This document shows positions 52,889 to 62,434 of a DNA stretch of 64,000 bases, piece after piece. The notes beneath the pieces were generated by a model. It was not told the origin of the DNA and did not search any database. It saw nothing but the letters and a program-made list of their open reading frames with translations. The position numbers and the translations under genes are program-made. Every line of letters begins with the position of its first letter. Position 1 is the first letter of the stretch. Source of the DNA: a virus. Location of the stretch: the IMG/VR virus record IMGVR_UViG_3300027971_000029, positions 60,558-124,557 of that record. One strand, 5' to 3'.

Positions 52889-54120
52889 TATTTACTCCAT
52901 GCCTTTTGTGCAGTAAAGTTTAGATGACTGAATTCAAGCCTATCAACTAATTTCACAGCGTTGCCTTTTAGTTTATCTACTGCAACAAAACCTTCTGGAT
53001 TTGTCACTTTGAAACCGTCTTCAGTTTGTACAAATGTACTTGTGACTTGTTTCATTTGTTGCAACTTCTTAATGGTCATGTTCTTTGCTTCAACAAGTAA
53101 ATTCTGCAAATCAAAAATGAGTTTTAAGTTACTTGCATTTGAACGATAGAATCGCATGATTTCATTCTTCTCTGCGATTCTTTTCTTTATAGTCTCTGCC
53201 ATCTTAACTTCTTTGATAGCTTTGTTCAATTTCTCTTCAACATAACGAATCAATTCGGCAGTGTGTGCAGTAGTGTTCTTAATAGCTTCACCTGAACGAA
53301 CTTTTGTATTGTTGAATGTTTTGATTTGAACTTTTATAGTCTCACTTGTAGCAATCTCATTCAATGTTTTTGCATTGATTTGATTGAAGAGTCTTCCTGC
53401 ATCAGCAAGAATACCTGTGATTTCTACTGTCTCTTCTTTTGTGAATGTTGCAGTGCCTGATGCATCAGTGAAATATGCATCACGGAACCAAACATCTTTC
53501 GTTGTTGTCAGATTCTTGATATCGATATTGAATGACGCCTTCATGTCTGAGAAAGTTTTACCAGTGTATGAAGTGTGAAATACAATACCCATCTGTGCGG
53601 CAAGCATTGTCTTTGCTAACTTTGATTCTGATGGAACTGCATAGACTAATGTGTTCGGTTGAAATGTGATATACTCAACACCATCAATTGTTTGAGTCTT
53701 CACATCACCTTTAGAGAACATCATGTCACCTTGCAAGACACCTTTGATACCAAGTTTTGGAAGATATCTTAGTGCAACTTTTAACTTTGCATTAAGACCT
53801 TCACCACTATGGTTAGTATCGATATCGGCATCAGTATAATTCAACTTTGCATTTGCATTGAATACACCTTTAGTGCCAACAAAGAACTTACCATTGTCTG
53901 GATTGATACCGCAGAATACTGCTGGTGAACCATCCCATTTTGTTGTGGTATTGATTTTTGATTCTGAATGACCAGCAAGCATATCACGCAGTGAACGGAG
54001 AAAGTTAATCGCATCTCTAGTACCAGCGACACCACGATTCAGAACTTCATCTTCAAGGTGTTCGAGGTGAAGGTTTGCACCTTCTTTCTTTGATTCGATT
54101 AAAAATTGTGCGAATTTCAT
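52888..54120 (-). CDS. DUF6267-like protein with a ligase-type KxDG motif, 410 aa
   Basis: Residue 61 starts KWDGSPAVFCGINPDNGKFF, which resembles motif I (KxDG) of nucleotidyl-transferase ligases; then GVLQGDMMFSKGDVKT resembles motif III and YITFQPNTLVYAVP may be IV. A C-terminal helical third (MAETIKKRIAEKNEIMRF) follows. The adjoining gene is endonuclease-like. A phage RNA or DNA ligase is an inference; the family is labelled unknown. Confidence 0.7.
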   Translation of the reverse strand: MKFAQFLIESKKEGANLHLEHLEDEVLNRGVAGTRDAINFLRSLRDMLAGHSESKINTTTKWDGSPAVFCGINPDNGKFFVGTKGVFNANAKLNYTDADIDTNHSGEGLNAKLKVALRYLPKLGIKGVLQGDMMFSKGDVKTQTIDGVEYITFQPNTLVYAVPSESKLAKTMLAAQMGIVFHTSYTGKTFSDMKASFNIDIKNLTTTKDVWFRDAYFTDASGTATFTKEETVEITGILADAGRLFNQINAKTLNEIATSETIKVQIKTFNNTKVRSGEAIKNTTAHTAELIRYVEEKLNKAIKEVKMAETIKKRIAEKNEIMRFYRSNASNLKLIFDLQNLLVEAKNMTIKKLQQMKQVTSTFVQTEDGFKVTNPEGFVAVDKLKGNAVKLVDRLEFSHLNFTAQKAWSK

Positions 54121-54899
54121 ATTTCTTTTGCTTTTGATCCAATTAGCTTTTTAGGCATAATTAATACACGAACACCACTATATGTTTTTCCGCCAGATTC
54201 GTAATTGCGACCTGATGTATATCTTGCGGCAACAATAGCTGTATAATCACCCGTCATAAATTCTTTCACATCAGGATTGTAACTAACATGAGCAGTAAAG
54301 CCTAACTTATGTTTTTTACCAGACGCAGTAAACTTAACATCACCTTGACCAATTAAATGAATATTATCAATTCCATAACTTGATGAACCAAATAAAGGTC
54401 CATAAACTGCTTTACCAATCAAGTTTGCATCTTTAATAGTTTCATAAACTCTTTCTTTTCCATCAACAATAGTTTTATGTATTCCTGTTAATTTTTTTAA
54501 AAATGAAATTACAGTTGAATCTTTTGAAATAGAACCTGATTTAGCACCATCGGCCTTCTTGGTTATCCCGCTATATTGTTGAAATCCACTAGCATCTTTA
54601 CCCATTTTATGTGATATAAAACACACATCAACAAATTTCTTTTTTCTTTCATCATACATCACTAAAGCAATATCAGCTTTAGGCGTACCTTCAACTTTAT
54701 TTGCACCATAAATGTTTTCAAATGTATGTTTGCCAACCACAACAGTTATTGGCGATCCTATTTTTGATATGTAACCATTAATTTGTTGCAGTACTGCCAA
54801 CTCACCTCCTTCGGTTGATGTTGGTGAATATAACATATATGATTTATCCAAATCTTTAAACTTATGTAAAAGACCATGAACTTTGTACGATCCAGCCAT
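54117..54899 (-). CDS. Possible PD-(D/E)XK-like nuclease, conserved phage protein, 260 aa
   Basis: EGTPKADIALVMYDERKKKF then VDVCFISHKMGKDASGFQQY: the P-x-AD...ISxK..GFQQ.SG block recalls restriction-endonuclease-like (PD-D/ExK) proteins in which Ser replaces the Glu. The second half carries YGPLFGSSSYGIDNIHLIGQ. Late box 33 nt upstream and GGAG before the ATG. Overlaps the ligase-like gene by 4 nt. Confidence 0.6.
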   Translation of the reverse strand: MAGSYKVHGLLHKFKDLDKSYMLYSPTSTEGGELAVLQQINGYISKIGSPITVVVGKHTFENIYGANKVEGTPKADIALVMYDERKKKFVDVCFISHKMGKDASGFQQYSGITKKADGAKSGSISKDSTVISFLKKLTGIHKTIVDGKERVYETIKDANLIGKAVYGPLFGSSSYGIDNIHLIGQGDVKFTASGKKHKLGFTAHVSYNPDVKEFMTGDYTAIVAARYTSGRNYESGGKTYSGVRVLIMPKKLIGSKAKEI

Positions 54900-54931
54900 T
54901 ATAACTCCATGAAGTTGTTATTGTAATGGCT

Positions 54932-54939
54932 TATTTATA
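54932..54939 (-). promoter_or_regulatory. T4-type late promoter (TATAAATA)
   Basis: Exact TATAAATA on the minus strand (54939-54932), 33 nt before the nuclease-like gene. Confidence 0.75.
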
Positions 54940-55185
54940 TCAATCGGGTCCTAACATCTTCTCCATAAGCATGTTATGTTTGGCAGTCTCAAGCATTCCG
55001 ATTGTACCAACAAAATCATTTGTGTGACCATATAGAGTTATCTCAGCATCTGAATCCATAGATGCTACAAGATATTCTTTAATTGTTCCATCTTCAATGT
55101 TTTTTCTCACTTCTTCTAAAATGTCAAGCATATGTTGCTTTGTCTTTTTTTCATTTTTACTCGAATCAAATTCTACGACTTTCAT
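54940..55185 (-). CDS. Small conserved T4-like phage protein, 81 aa
   Basis: MKVVEFDSSKNEKKTKQHML, then GTIKEYLVASMDSDAEITLY. AGGAAACAT precedes the ATG at 55185. No function known; the acid-rich middle and GHTNDFVGTIGMLETAKHNM end are recognisable. Ends at the late promoter. Confidence 0.7.
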   Translation of the reverse strand: MKVVEFDSSKNEKKTKQHMLDILEEVRKNIEDGTIKEYLVASMDSDAEITLYGHTNDFVGTIGMLETAKHNMLMEKMLGPD

Positions 55186-55192
55186 ATGTTTC

Positions 55193-55756
55193 CTAAGTGT
55201 AATGCAAATAACCACCAATGATATATTTAGGTCCGCTTATAGGTTTCAGGCCTGCGTGTGGATATGTCCACATAGGAGGAAACATAAGCAATCTGCCTGC
55301 GACTGGTTTAACAGTGCTGGTCGTTTCAGAAGCACTATTCCACTGAAAAGCAGTCTCGCCACCAACTTCAACATCATTCAAGTACCAGAAGTAAACAAGA
55401 AATCTACGAGCCGAATCGTGATTACCCACATCAACATGAAGTTTGAATTCATCTTTATCGTTAGGCATGTATCTTTTCATTCGAAAATGTTCACATGCAA
55501 GTTCATCTGGCCAGACTTTATCATCAAGGCTCAAGTCATGCTTGTAGTATTTCAGAAACTTCTGCATCTCATCCACAAGCATATTGTGAATGTCTTTCCA
55601 ATCAGGATATGCTGATATGTTCAATTCAGTGAAGTGCCTGTGGTCTTGCAATTCTGTCTGCATATGCCTATCAGTATCATACTCGAATCTCTTAATGATT
55701 TCATCACATTTGTTTTTATCAAGTGCATCATCGTAATATCTTACACAGTTTATCAT
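55193..55756 (-). CDS. 2OG-Fe(II) oxygenase, 187 aa
   Basis: FKLHVDVGNHDSARRFLVYF (HxD), FWYLNDVEVGGETAFQWN and MFPPMWTYPHAGLKPISGPK (distal His and Arg/Lys). Prolyl-4-hydroxylase-type dioxygenase, common in T4-like phages. Substrate unknown; could modify protein or DNA. Confidence 0.88.
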   Translation of the reverse strand: MINCVRYYDDALDKNKCDEIIKRFEYDTDRHMQTELQDHRHFTELNISAYPDWKDIHNMLVDEMQKFLKYYKHDLSLDDKVWPDELACEHFRMKRYMPNDKDEFKLHVDVGNHDSARRFLVYFWYLNDVEVGGETAFQWNSASETTSTVKPVAGRLLMFPPMWTYPHAGLKPISGPKYIIGGYLHYT

Positions 55757-57156
55757 ACTTTAAACCCCTCAAACTTTTTATTGAATTTACCTTCACGATT
55801 ACCGAATGTGTTCAGTGGTCTGTCAGGCGCATTCTGACCTGAGTCAGATATATCTTCTTGTGCAGACTGTTCAACATCATACAACCTCATCTTCGATTTG
55901 TCAATACCAACAACGAATCTTTTGTTCATAGTTGGGTCTGCATATCGATTCTTCAATTGCTTTACCATAATCTGATTCAAGGCTTCAAGTTCTTCAGTTG
56001 AAATCAAAGCAAACATAAAGTCAGCAGTCGCTGGTAGACCAAACGATTCAGAAGTATCTTCAAGCCCCGGATCGGTATTTGAGAAACCACTTCTTGTTGT
56101 TTGTGTAGCTGATACAATTGGTAGATTCTCTTCAACAGCAAGCCCACGCAACTCTTCTGCAATTGCTTTGATGTATGAATAACTATTCACATTTGCGCCA
56201 TGTTTCAATCGTGCAGAACAGCAGATGTTCAGATAGTCAATGAAGATGATATCAGGACTGAAATTTCTCTTCAATCTCAATTCATTCAACAGTGCTTTAA
56301 AGTGCAGAACAGATGCGGCCGCTGTTGGATATTCTTTGATGATTAACTTGCCTTGAGTCTTTGACTTCAGTGCATTGAATCTTCTATCATAGTCTGACTT
56401 AGAAATCGAGGCTAAGTCATTGATAGGTACATTCAAAAGGTTCGCATCAATTCTTTCAGCAATCTTTTCTTCAGCCATTTCCATTGTGATATAGAGAACA
56501 TTCTGACCAGCAGAGATACAACCAGATGCAACATGACACATGAACAAACTCTTACCAACACCAGTACCAGCAAGTGCAATGTTGAGTGTCTTGTTAGGCA
56601 GACCACCTTTTGTAATCTTGTTGAAGTAGTCTAAATCAAAAGGAATTCTTTCTTCTTTACGATGATAGAATTCGAATCGTTCATTTGAATTTTCAATATA
56701 ATCATGCCCAACATTTGGGTCAAACGAAACACCAAGTGCTGAAGAAAGCATCTCTGGAATAGCACCTTTGTTCTTTGCGCCACTCTTATCATCAAGAACA
56801 GAAACGGCTTCTAGAACTGCATTGTAGATTGCTTTATCTTGACAGAACTTTTCTGTAGTCTTTACCAACCATTCTTTTTCAGTTGGCTCATCTTTATTTG
56901 TTTTGATTGTTTCGAGAATGCCAATCGCAGAACGAACTTCTTCTTCTTTGAGTTTCTTAGACTCAGTTAAGTTTATTACAAGAGATTCGTGAGTTGGTAG
57001 ATTGTTGTATTCATTAACGAAGTCAGATATTTCTTTGAATACAACTCTCTCATTAGTATCGCCAAAGTATTCTGGCTTTAGGAATGGCAGAACTTTTCGT
57101 GTAAATTCTTCACTATAGATTAGATTCTTCAGAATCGTAAGTTCCAACCGATGCAT
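55753..57156 (-). CDS. 41: Replicative DNA helicase (T4 gp41-like DnaB family), 467 aa
   Basis: Walker A LAGTGVGKS (about 195-203), Walker B PDIIFIDYLNI (about 310-320), GLAVEENLPIVSATQTTRSG (motif 3). C-terminal half RecA fold; N-terminal helical domain. Opens DNA at forks with gp61. Its end overlaps the 2OG oxygenase gene by 4 nt. Confidence 0.95.
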   Translation of the reverse strand: MHRLELTILKNLIYSEEFTRKVLPFLKPEYFGDTNERVVFKEISDFVNEYNNLPTHESLVINLTESKKLKEEEVRSAIGILETIKTNKDEPTEKEWLVKTTEKFCQDKAIYNAVLEAVSVLDDKSGAKNKGAIPEMLSSALGVSFDPNVGHDYIENSNERFEFYHRKEERIPFDLDYFNKITKGGLPNKTLNIALAGTGVGKSLFMCHVASGCISAGQNVLYITMEMAEEKIAERIDANLLNVPINDLASISKSDYDRRFNALKSKTQGKLIIKEYPTAAASVLHFKALLNELRLKRNFSPDIIFIDYLNICCSARLKHGANVNSYSYIKAIAEELRGLAVEENLPIVSATQTTRSGFSNTDPGLEDTSESFGLPATADFMFALISTEELEALNQIMVKQLKNRYADPTMNKRFVVGIDKSKMRLYDVEQSAQEDISDSGQNAPDRPLNTFGNREGKFNKKFEGFKV

Positions 57157-57475
57157 TTTCTTCCTTTAAAATATATTGTTCAAGCAACAGCACAAGGATG
57201 TCACCCATCATTGTAGCAAATTTTTCATTTGATTGCAATGATTCGTATGAATGTTCACCTAGATAATCCACAGTATATTCATACGATAATTTTGCCTGAA
57301 CATCTTGGTCGGTTATCCATGTCTTTCCGTAGTGATACTTTACACCTTTGAAGTCACCTTGTAGGATTGTAACACCAGTCCATTCAGGTGCTTCAAAGAA
57401 TTTATAGTCTACGCCTTCTTCAAGCGTCTTCGGCTTCGGCATGAACAAGTTCTTCAGTTTGGAGAATACTTCCAT
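57113..57475 (-). CDS. Conserved protein between uvsX and gp41, 120 aa
   Basis: MEVFSKLKNLFMPKPKTLEE, VDYKFFEAPEWTGVTILQGD, then YGKTWITDQDVQAKLSYEYT and a C-terminal acidic helix. In T4 gene 40 lies between uvsX and 41, but no resemblance is claimed. Start uncertain: 57487, 57475 and 57442 are all in frame and overlap uvsX. TGAGAT precedes 57475. Confidence 0.65.
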   Translation of the reverse strand: MEVFSKLKNLFMPKPKTLEEGVDYKFFEAPEWTGVTILQGDFKGVKYHYGKTWITDQDVQAKLSYEYTVDYLGEHSYESLQSNEKFATMMGDILVLLLEQYILKEENASVGTYDSEESNL

Positions 57476-58478
57476 AAGATATCTCATATTTTTTACTCAC
57501 ATATTCTTTGAAAGATTCACTTGATAAAATGTCTTTCCAAAATGCTTCGGTTTGAGTTACATCGAATCTAACTTTGTCACCAATCTCACCAGTCGATTGA
57601 TTGACTTTCGCATACCAACCGGGACTTGGTTTAGCAACAAACTTACCTTCCATTGCAACATCAAGTAGACCAGAGAATTTCTGAATGCCACCTTCAAATG
57701 AAACTGTGATTGGTATCTTTGATTTCTCTCTCACATAACGAGACTTCTCAACATTGATAATGAAGTTATAACCTACAACTTCTGTACCATCTTTTTCTTG
57801 TTGGCGACCAATGATGAAGATGTTATCAGCAGAGTAGTAAGAACCTGTACCACCACCAACGATATCTTTAGGATACAAACCAATTTCTTTGTATGTGTGA
57901 TTCACAACAATCATCGGAATGTCTTTTAGATTCAAGTGAGGTGTAATCATACGAAACAAACTCTTCACTTGTTTTGCACGAGACATGTCTGCAACAGACT
58001 TACCTTCAAGTGCATCATCAACTTCTTTCTTTGATGCCAAGTTACCGATTGAGTCAAGAATAACAATCAGTTTGTCACCACGGTCAACACCTTGAAATTG
58101 TTGCATGATATCAAACTTTAACTGTTCAATGTCAGTCAATGGTGTGTGTAGAACACGGTCCATGTCAATGCCAAATGTCTCAAAGTATTTGATGGGTGTA
58201 CCAAACTCAGAGTCATAGAACAAAAGAACTGCATCTTGATACTTGTCCATGTAAGACTTTGCCATGAGTAAAGAGAATGCAGTTTTAAAGTGTTTAGATG
58301 GTCCTGCCCACATTGTAAGACCTGGAGTCAATCCACCATCTAGCTTACCAGACAATGCCACATTGACCATTGGCACTCCAGTAGTAATCATATCTTTATT
58401 GTTAAAGAATTTTGATTTCGAAAGAATCGCTGTCTCTTTGATAGAGGAATTCTTTTTCAATTTTTCAAGTATGCTCAT
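57420..58478 (-). CDS. uvsX: UvsX recombinase (RecA-like), 352 aa
   Basis: GPSKHFKTAFSLLMA Walker A (59-66), LIVILDSIGNLAS Walker B, then PMIVVNHTYKEIGLYPKDIV and VGGGTGSYYSADNIFIIGRQ. T4 UvsX-type RecA for strand exchange and recombination-dependent replication. Full length for the family. Confidence 0.95.
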   Translation of the reverse strand: MSILEKLKKNSSIKETAILSKSKFFNNKDMITTGVPMVNVALSGKLDGGLTPGLTMWAGPSKHFKTAFSLLMAKSYMDKYQDAVLLFYDSEFGTPIKYFETFGIDMDRVLHTPLTDIEQLKFDIMQQFQGVDRGDKLIVILDSIGNLASKKEVDDALEGKSVADMSRAKQVKSLFRMITPHLNLKDIPMIVVNHTYKEIGLYPKDIVGGGTGSYYSADNIFIIGRQQEKDGTEVVGYNFIINVEKSRYVREKSKIPITVSFEGGIQKFSGLLDVAMEGKFVAKPSPGWYAKVNQSTGEIGDKVRFDVTQTEAFWKDILSSESFKEYVSKKYEISYGSILQTEELVHAEAEDA

Positions 58479-59296
58479 TTAAAATCTCCAGTCATATTAG
58501 TAATTTGTGTTTTCGGTATAACTTCTGAATGTTCATCAACAAAGAAGTTGTCAATCGTATTTGTAGGTTTAGTTTCAGATTTCTTTTTCTTATTCTTGTT
58601 CACTATTATATCAGGTGTCTTCTCAGATTGCAAGTTCTTTAGTGTCATATTAGCGGCAATCAATAGCAAAACTGCTAATGGGTCAAAGACAAAAATGATG
58701 ATGAAGATAACCACCCTTACAGCTTTATCTATGAATTGGGCATCGTTTTTATCATACAACAACTCGGCGACATAGCGAATAGGACCAACATCTGCCATCA
58801 ATTTATTTTCTTCAGTCATCAATGGCAATTTGTCTTTTGTTATCTGAGTCAACTCAACCTGTGTCTCTTGTATTTGCTTATCGATTTTTCGACTTGCTGT
58901 TGCAGGGTCGCCGGCTCTTTTCATCAAATACTCAAGTCTTTCTCTTGTCATCTTTTCTTGTGATTCAAGAGTCTTCAACTGAACCGTATTGGCACCAACT
59001 GATACAGTAGATTCAATGTGTGCTTTTGAAAGATAACCAAAGATACCCATCGATGTAATCAACATCAATAAGGCAACTGCAACTGTGAAATATGATTTCA
59101 TCAAGATGGGTGCAGTCTTCCAGTTACGATACAACCATGATACAGTAACTAACTTAGATAACTCTAATGCACCACCCATCACAATGATTGGCCAATACGA
59201 ACCAGGAAAGATTAAAGCAAGCCCCACTACCGAATAGTAACCTGCGATTGCTGATAGAACAATTGCTGTAATAAATGGTAATAGAACTTGTATCAT
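58475..59296 (-). CDS. Membrane protein with coiled-coil insert, 273 aa
   Basis: MIQVLLPFITAIVLSAIAGY then YWPIIVMGGALELSKLVTVS and YFTVAVALLMLITSMGIFGY are three spans; a long coiled coil (LESQEKMTRERLEYLMKRAG) is followed by a fourth span (VVIFIIIFVFDPLAVLLLIA) and a basic tail (NKNKKKKSETKP). Sits between uvsX and gp43 in T4-like marine phages. Start at 59296 gives ATGA overlap with the polymerase. Function unknown. Confidence 0.78.
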   Translation of the reverse strand: MIQVLLPFITAIVLSAIAGYYSVVGLALIFPGSYWPIIVMGGALELSKLVTVSWLYRNWKTAPILMKSYFTVAVALLMLITSMGIFGYLSKAHIESTVSVGANTVQLKTLESQEKMTRERLEYLMKRAGDPATASRKIDKQIQETQVELTQITKDKLPLMTEENKLMADVGPIRYVAELLYDKNDAQFIDKAVRVVIFIIIFVFDPLAVLLLIAANMTLKNLQSEKTPDIIVNKNKKKKSETKPTNTIDNFFVDEHSEVIPKTQITNMTGDFK

Positions 59297-61833
59297 CCGA
59301 AGAAGTCTTCTAAAGAACTTTCTTTGATTGGTCTCCATCCAATACAGTCAAGAACAATCGTCAAAGGTTCAATGAATGATTTCTCAAACTGCATATCATA
59401 ATCAATAACAGTAGTCATATTCCATTCGCTTGGCATACGACTTGCAAAAGAAAGAACATTGGATTGAAATGTGTTTGGCTCACGAAGAAAAATAAACTTA
59501 ATCTTTTCACCTTCACGAATCAATTCATATCTCTTAGTCAACTTGTCAGCACGAAGTCTGTTATTGTGAATCAATGCACCACGAACATGAATCGGTGTGC
59601 CTTTTGAATAAACAGTCTTCTCATTAGCATACTCTTTCAAGCCATTGACTGTTCTCGGAAAAGAAATATCTTCAATCGGAATCGACTTGAATTCTTTTCT
59701 AAAATTTTCAATGAATGACTGCAACTGTTCTTCTGTACCACCAATGATAATCTTCAAGGCTTCTTTAATCTTCTCACGACATGCACTTGGTGTCGATGAT
59801 TTAATTGCCTCAAGACCTTGAATCTTGATTTGTGGTTCAGCATATTGAACACCTTCAGAATTATGTACATGAAGAATGTATCTCTTCTTAGCAGTCCAGA
59901 TTGCTTTGTCTGCCAAGACCTCTCTCTTCATTTGCATTTTTTGTTCGTATGCGTGAACATAGTCAGCAAGTTTCTGATAACTTTCATCAATAGATGGTTG
60001 AAGTTTATCTTCACAGACACGGTCCATGAAGGAGATAAGATTGTTAACATCTCCTGTTTTCGAATAGACCTTATCAACAAGCGGACCAAGATTGAGATAA
60101 ATCGAATCTGTGTCTGAGGCGAGAACATAATCAACTTCATTTGTCTTCAATAGGTTGTTCATATATTGATTGATGTGATTTTCAATCCATCTAATACTTA
60201 GTTGACCCGCTAAGGTAATACCTTCTGCTTGTCTCACATCAAAGAATCTAAAGTATTGACTACCCAAAGCACCATAAGCAGAATTCAGACCAACTTTCTT
60301 AGCTAACTGAAGATTCTTGTATCGTGAAATATGATTGCTCAATTCTTTTTTTATTTCAAGATTCGTTTCTACTTCATACTTCTGCTGTGCCTCAATCATG
60401 CTCTTCTTATAAATCACACGACCATTGTAAATTCTTTCCATAATGTCTGGAAGAAAGCCTTTGATGTCTGTGCGAAAGAATTGACCGTTTGGAGTCAGAG
60501 TCACATTTTTCAATCTTGATGTGTCAATTTGACATGTCAAGAGTTTATCAACTGTAACACCTTGGGCAATGATTTCACGCATCTCTGGTGTATAATCACG
60601 AGGCTCAACCAATGTCTCAGGTGAGATATTGTATTGCATAATCAAATGTGGATACAAACTGTTCAAGTCAAACGATGCGACATATTCATGTTTACCTAAG
60701 TGTGGGTCTTTAACATATGCACCTTCATAGGCAGTGTTTTTTGAAGATATTCTCTTTGGCGGAACAATGATATTCTTTGCACGAAGATGATTGAATGTGA
60801 TTGTATCCCACATACGAACTTGCGTAAACACATCATCATAATTCACTTTGTTGTCATAAGCCAAAGTCAATGCCATATCAATCAAGCGACCTTTAGCATT
60901 CAAGTTTTCTACAAGTTCTACATCTCGAATGTTGTACTCAATGAACAACTGAAAGTTCTCACGATACAATGCTTGCAAGCTATCATATTCATCGTATGAA
61001 ATCTTTTGACCGACTTTTTCAACTTGTGCAATGTGGTCTAAACGATATGATTCTTGTGAAGAATTTGGTGCATACTTACGAAACAACTGTAAATAGTCTA
61101 GTGTTGGTAGACCAACCAAGTCATAAATTTTAGTTGTCTTACCATAAAATGTTTCTTCACGAACACTTATTATGCCCCAAGGAGAAAGTTTTCTCACTTC
61201 TTTATCATCAAAAAGTCTTGAGATTCGATTGTGCAGATATGGTATATCGAAGTTTTTGACATTCCAACCAGTCAATGCATCAGGATAATGTTTCTGCCAG
61301 AATTCTATAAATCTTGAAAGCAGAGACAATTCATCTCGACATTGTGTATAGATGATATCATCACGATGTGGTTTGAAGTCACCACATGCAAACACATAAA
61401 ATTTTGGATCATTAGAAAGTTTAACTGTGATTGCAGTCACAGGTTCAGATGCCAGTGATGGTTCAGGAAAACCATTCTCAGAACCAACCTCAATATCAAG
61501 ATAGGCTACACAAACATCTTGAACATTCCATTCAATAGTTTCTTCTGGATGTTCATCTGAAATGTAGACATATTCGTAGCGGTTGTTACCATAGATTTCA
61601 AAGCTATCAACACCTTCATATCTTTTCACAAAGTCACGGGCATCACGAATACTCTCAAACTTCATAGGTTCGAGATAGTCGCCTTTGAGGGTTTTAAATT
61701 TTGTTTGTTTTTTAGCAGGTAAAAACAAAGTCGGCGTATAAGGAATTTTCTCTTTTATACGCCGACCGTTCTCTACGCCACGATAGAGAATGTTGTTACC
61801 TACACTCATTACGCTAGTGTAGAATTTACTCAT
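59293..61833 (-). CDS. 43: DNA polymerase (T4 gp43-like, family B), 846 aa
   Basis: Exonuclease: AYLDIEVGSENG (D113, E115, T4 D112/E114), NVKNFDIPYL (D196) and YNIRDVEL (D304). Polymerase: motif A SFDLNSLYPHLI (D389), motif B KKVGLNSAYGALGS (512-525), motif C ASDTDSIY (D574, D576). All catalytic residues are present. Slightly shorter than T4 (898). Overlap with the downstream membrane protein is ATGA. Confidence 0.97.
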   Translation of the reverse strand: MSKFYTSVMSVGNNILYRGVENGRRIKEKIPYTPTLFLPAKKQTKFKTLKGDYLEPMKFESIRDARDFVKRYEGVDSFEIYGNNRYEYVYISDEHPEETIEWNVQDVCVAYLDIEVGSENGFPEPSLASEPVTAITVKLSNDPKFYVFACGDFKPHRDDIIYTQCRDELSLLSRFIEFWQKHYPDALTGWNVKNFDIPYLHNRISRLFDDKEVRKLSPWGIISVREETFYGKTTKIYDLVGLPTLDYLQLFRKYAPNSSQESYRLDHIAQVEKVGQKISYDEYDSLQALYRENFQLFIEYNIRDVELVENLNAKGRLIDMALTLAYDNKVNYDDVFTQVRMWDTITFNHLRAKNIIVPPKRISSKNTAYEGAYVKDPHLGKHEYVASFDLNSLYPHLIMQYNISPETLVEPRDYTPEMREIIAQGVTVDKLLTCQIDTSRLKNVTLTPNGQFFRTDIKGFLPDIMERIYNGRVIYKKSMIEAQQKYEVETNLEIKKELSNHISRYKNLQLAKKVGLNSAYGALGSQYFRFFDVRQAEGITLAGQLSIRWIENHINQYMNNLLKTNEVDYVLASDTDSIYLNLGPLVDKVYSKTGDVNNLISFMDRVCEDKLQPSIDESYQKLADYVHAYEQKMQMKREVLADKAIWTAKKRYILHVHNSEGVQYAEPQIKIQGLEAIKSSTPSACREKIKEALKIIIGGTEEQLQSFIENFRKEFKSIPIEDISFPRTVNGLKEYANEKTVYSKGTPIHVRGALIHNNRLRADKLTKRYELIREGEKIKFIFLREPNTFQSNVLSFASRMPSEWNMTTVIDYDMQFEKSFIEPLTIVLDCIGWRPIKESSLEDFFG

Positions 61834-61848
61834 TGAGTTATTGTATCA

Positions 61849-62151
61849 TTATTTAGGGATAGATGTGGCAATTTGAATACCGCTACCAAACACAGAATTG
61901 TATTGATTCTCAAGTTCAACCACTGGTGTTGTAATGGCAAGAATGTCGTTACGGTGAAACGAGATTCCTGTTTTGAATTCAGCACAGTAGTCTAAGAAAG
62001 GAGAGAAAGCCATGCCGCCTTGGTCTTGGGCACTCTTTGGAGGAATCACAACAACTTGAACTGGTTGTTTGATTTTGATTGTTTCATTACTAACATCAAC
62101 ATCACCTAAGATGGTGTGATTTGTTTTAAATGTGAGTAGCTTGATGTTCAT
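61849..62151 (-). CDS. Sm-like-fold candidate protein, 100 aa
   Basis: MNIKLLTFKTNHTILGDVDV, then IKIKQPVQVVVIPPKSAQDQ, FSPFLDYCAEFKTGISFHRN and NQYNSVFGSGIQIA. The order (H.I.GDV..., I.QP..V, PF..Y, I.Y...) matches a phage family with an Sm/LSm-like fold, so RNA binding is possible. It is next to gp43; T4 has regA near here, but no similarity is claimed. Confidence 0.65.
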   Translation of the reverse strand: MNIKLLTFKTNHTILGDVDVSNETIKIKQPVQVVVIPPKSAQDQGGMAFSPFLDYCAEFKTGISFHRNDILAITTPVVELENQYNSVFGSGIQIATSIPK

Positions 62152-62393
62152 GCAACACTCACTTTCGTGCCTGCATCAAGCACGGCTAAGGTTACCCAAC
62201 GCTTGGGTACGAGCATTTCTCTACCAGAGAAATCATTCATGTTCACTGTTGGGTCAGGAACTCGACCAATCAACTCGACCATATTGTCGAAGTCACGAAG
62301 AACCAAATCGTACCGGTCTGCACGAGGAAGTTTCTTTTCGATTGCAATTTTCTTAGCAATTTCAAAAATATTCATATTCTCTTTCATTAACAT
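62148..62393 (-). CDS. Small conserved phage protein, 75-81 aa
   Basis: MNIFEIAKKIAIEKKLPRAD, then YDLVLRDFDNMVELIGRVPD. Candidate starts are 62393 and 62375. The stop overlaps the Sm-like gene by 4 nt. Function unknown; conserved beside gp43 in T4-like phages. Confidence 0.6.
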   Translation of the reverse strand: MLMKENMNIFEIAKKIAIEKKLPRADRYDLVLRDFDNMVELIGRVPDPTVNMNDFSGREMLVPKRWVTLAVLDAGTKVSVA

Positions 62394-62402
62394 TAAAAAA
62401 AC

Positions 62403-62431
62403 ATTATAACATAGTTCATGTTAGAATTCAA
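62403..62431 (-). promoter_or_regulatory. Sigma70-like promoter of the DNA polymerase operon
   Basis: TTGAAT (62431-62426), 17 nt, TATAAT (62408-62403). Followed by the small gene, the Sm-like gene and gp43. Confidence 0.6.
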
Positions 62432-62434
62432 CAC

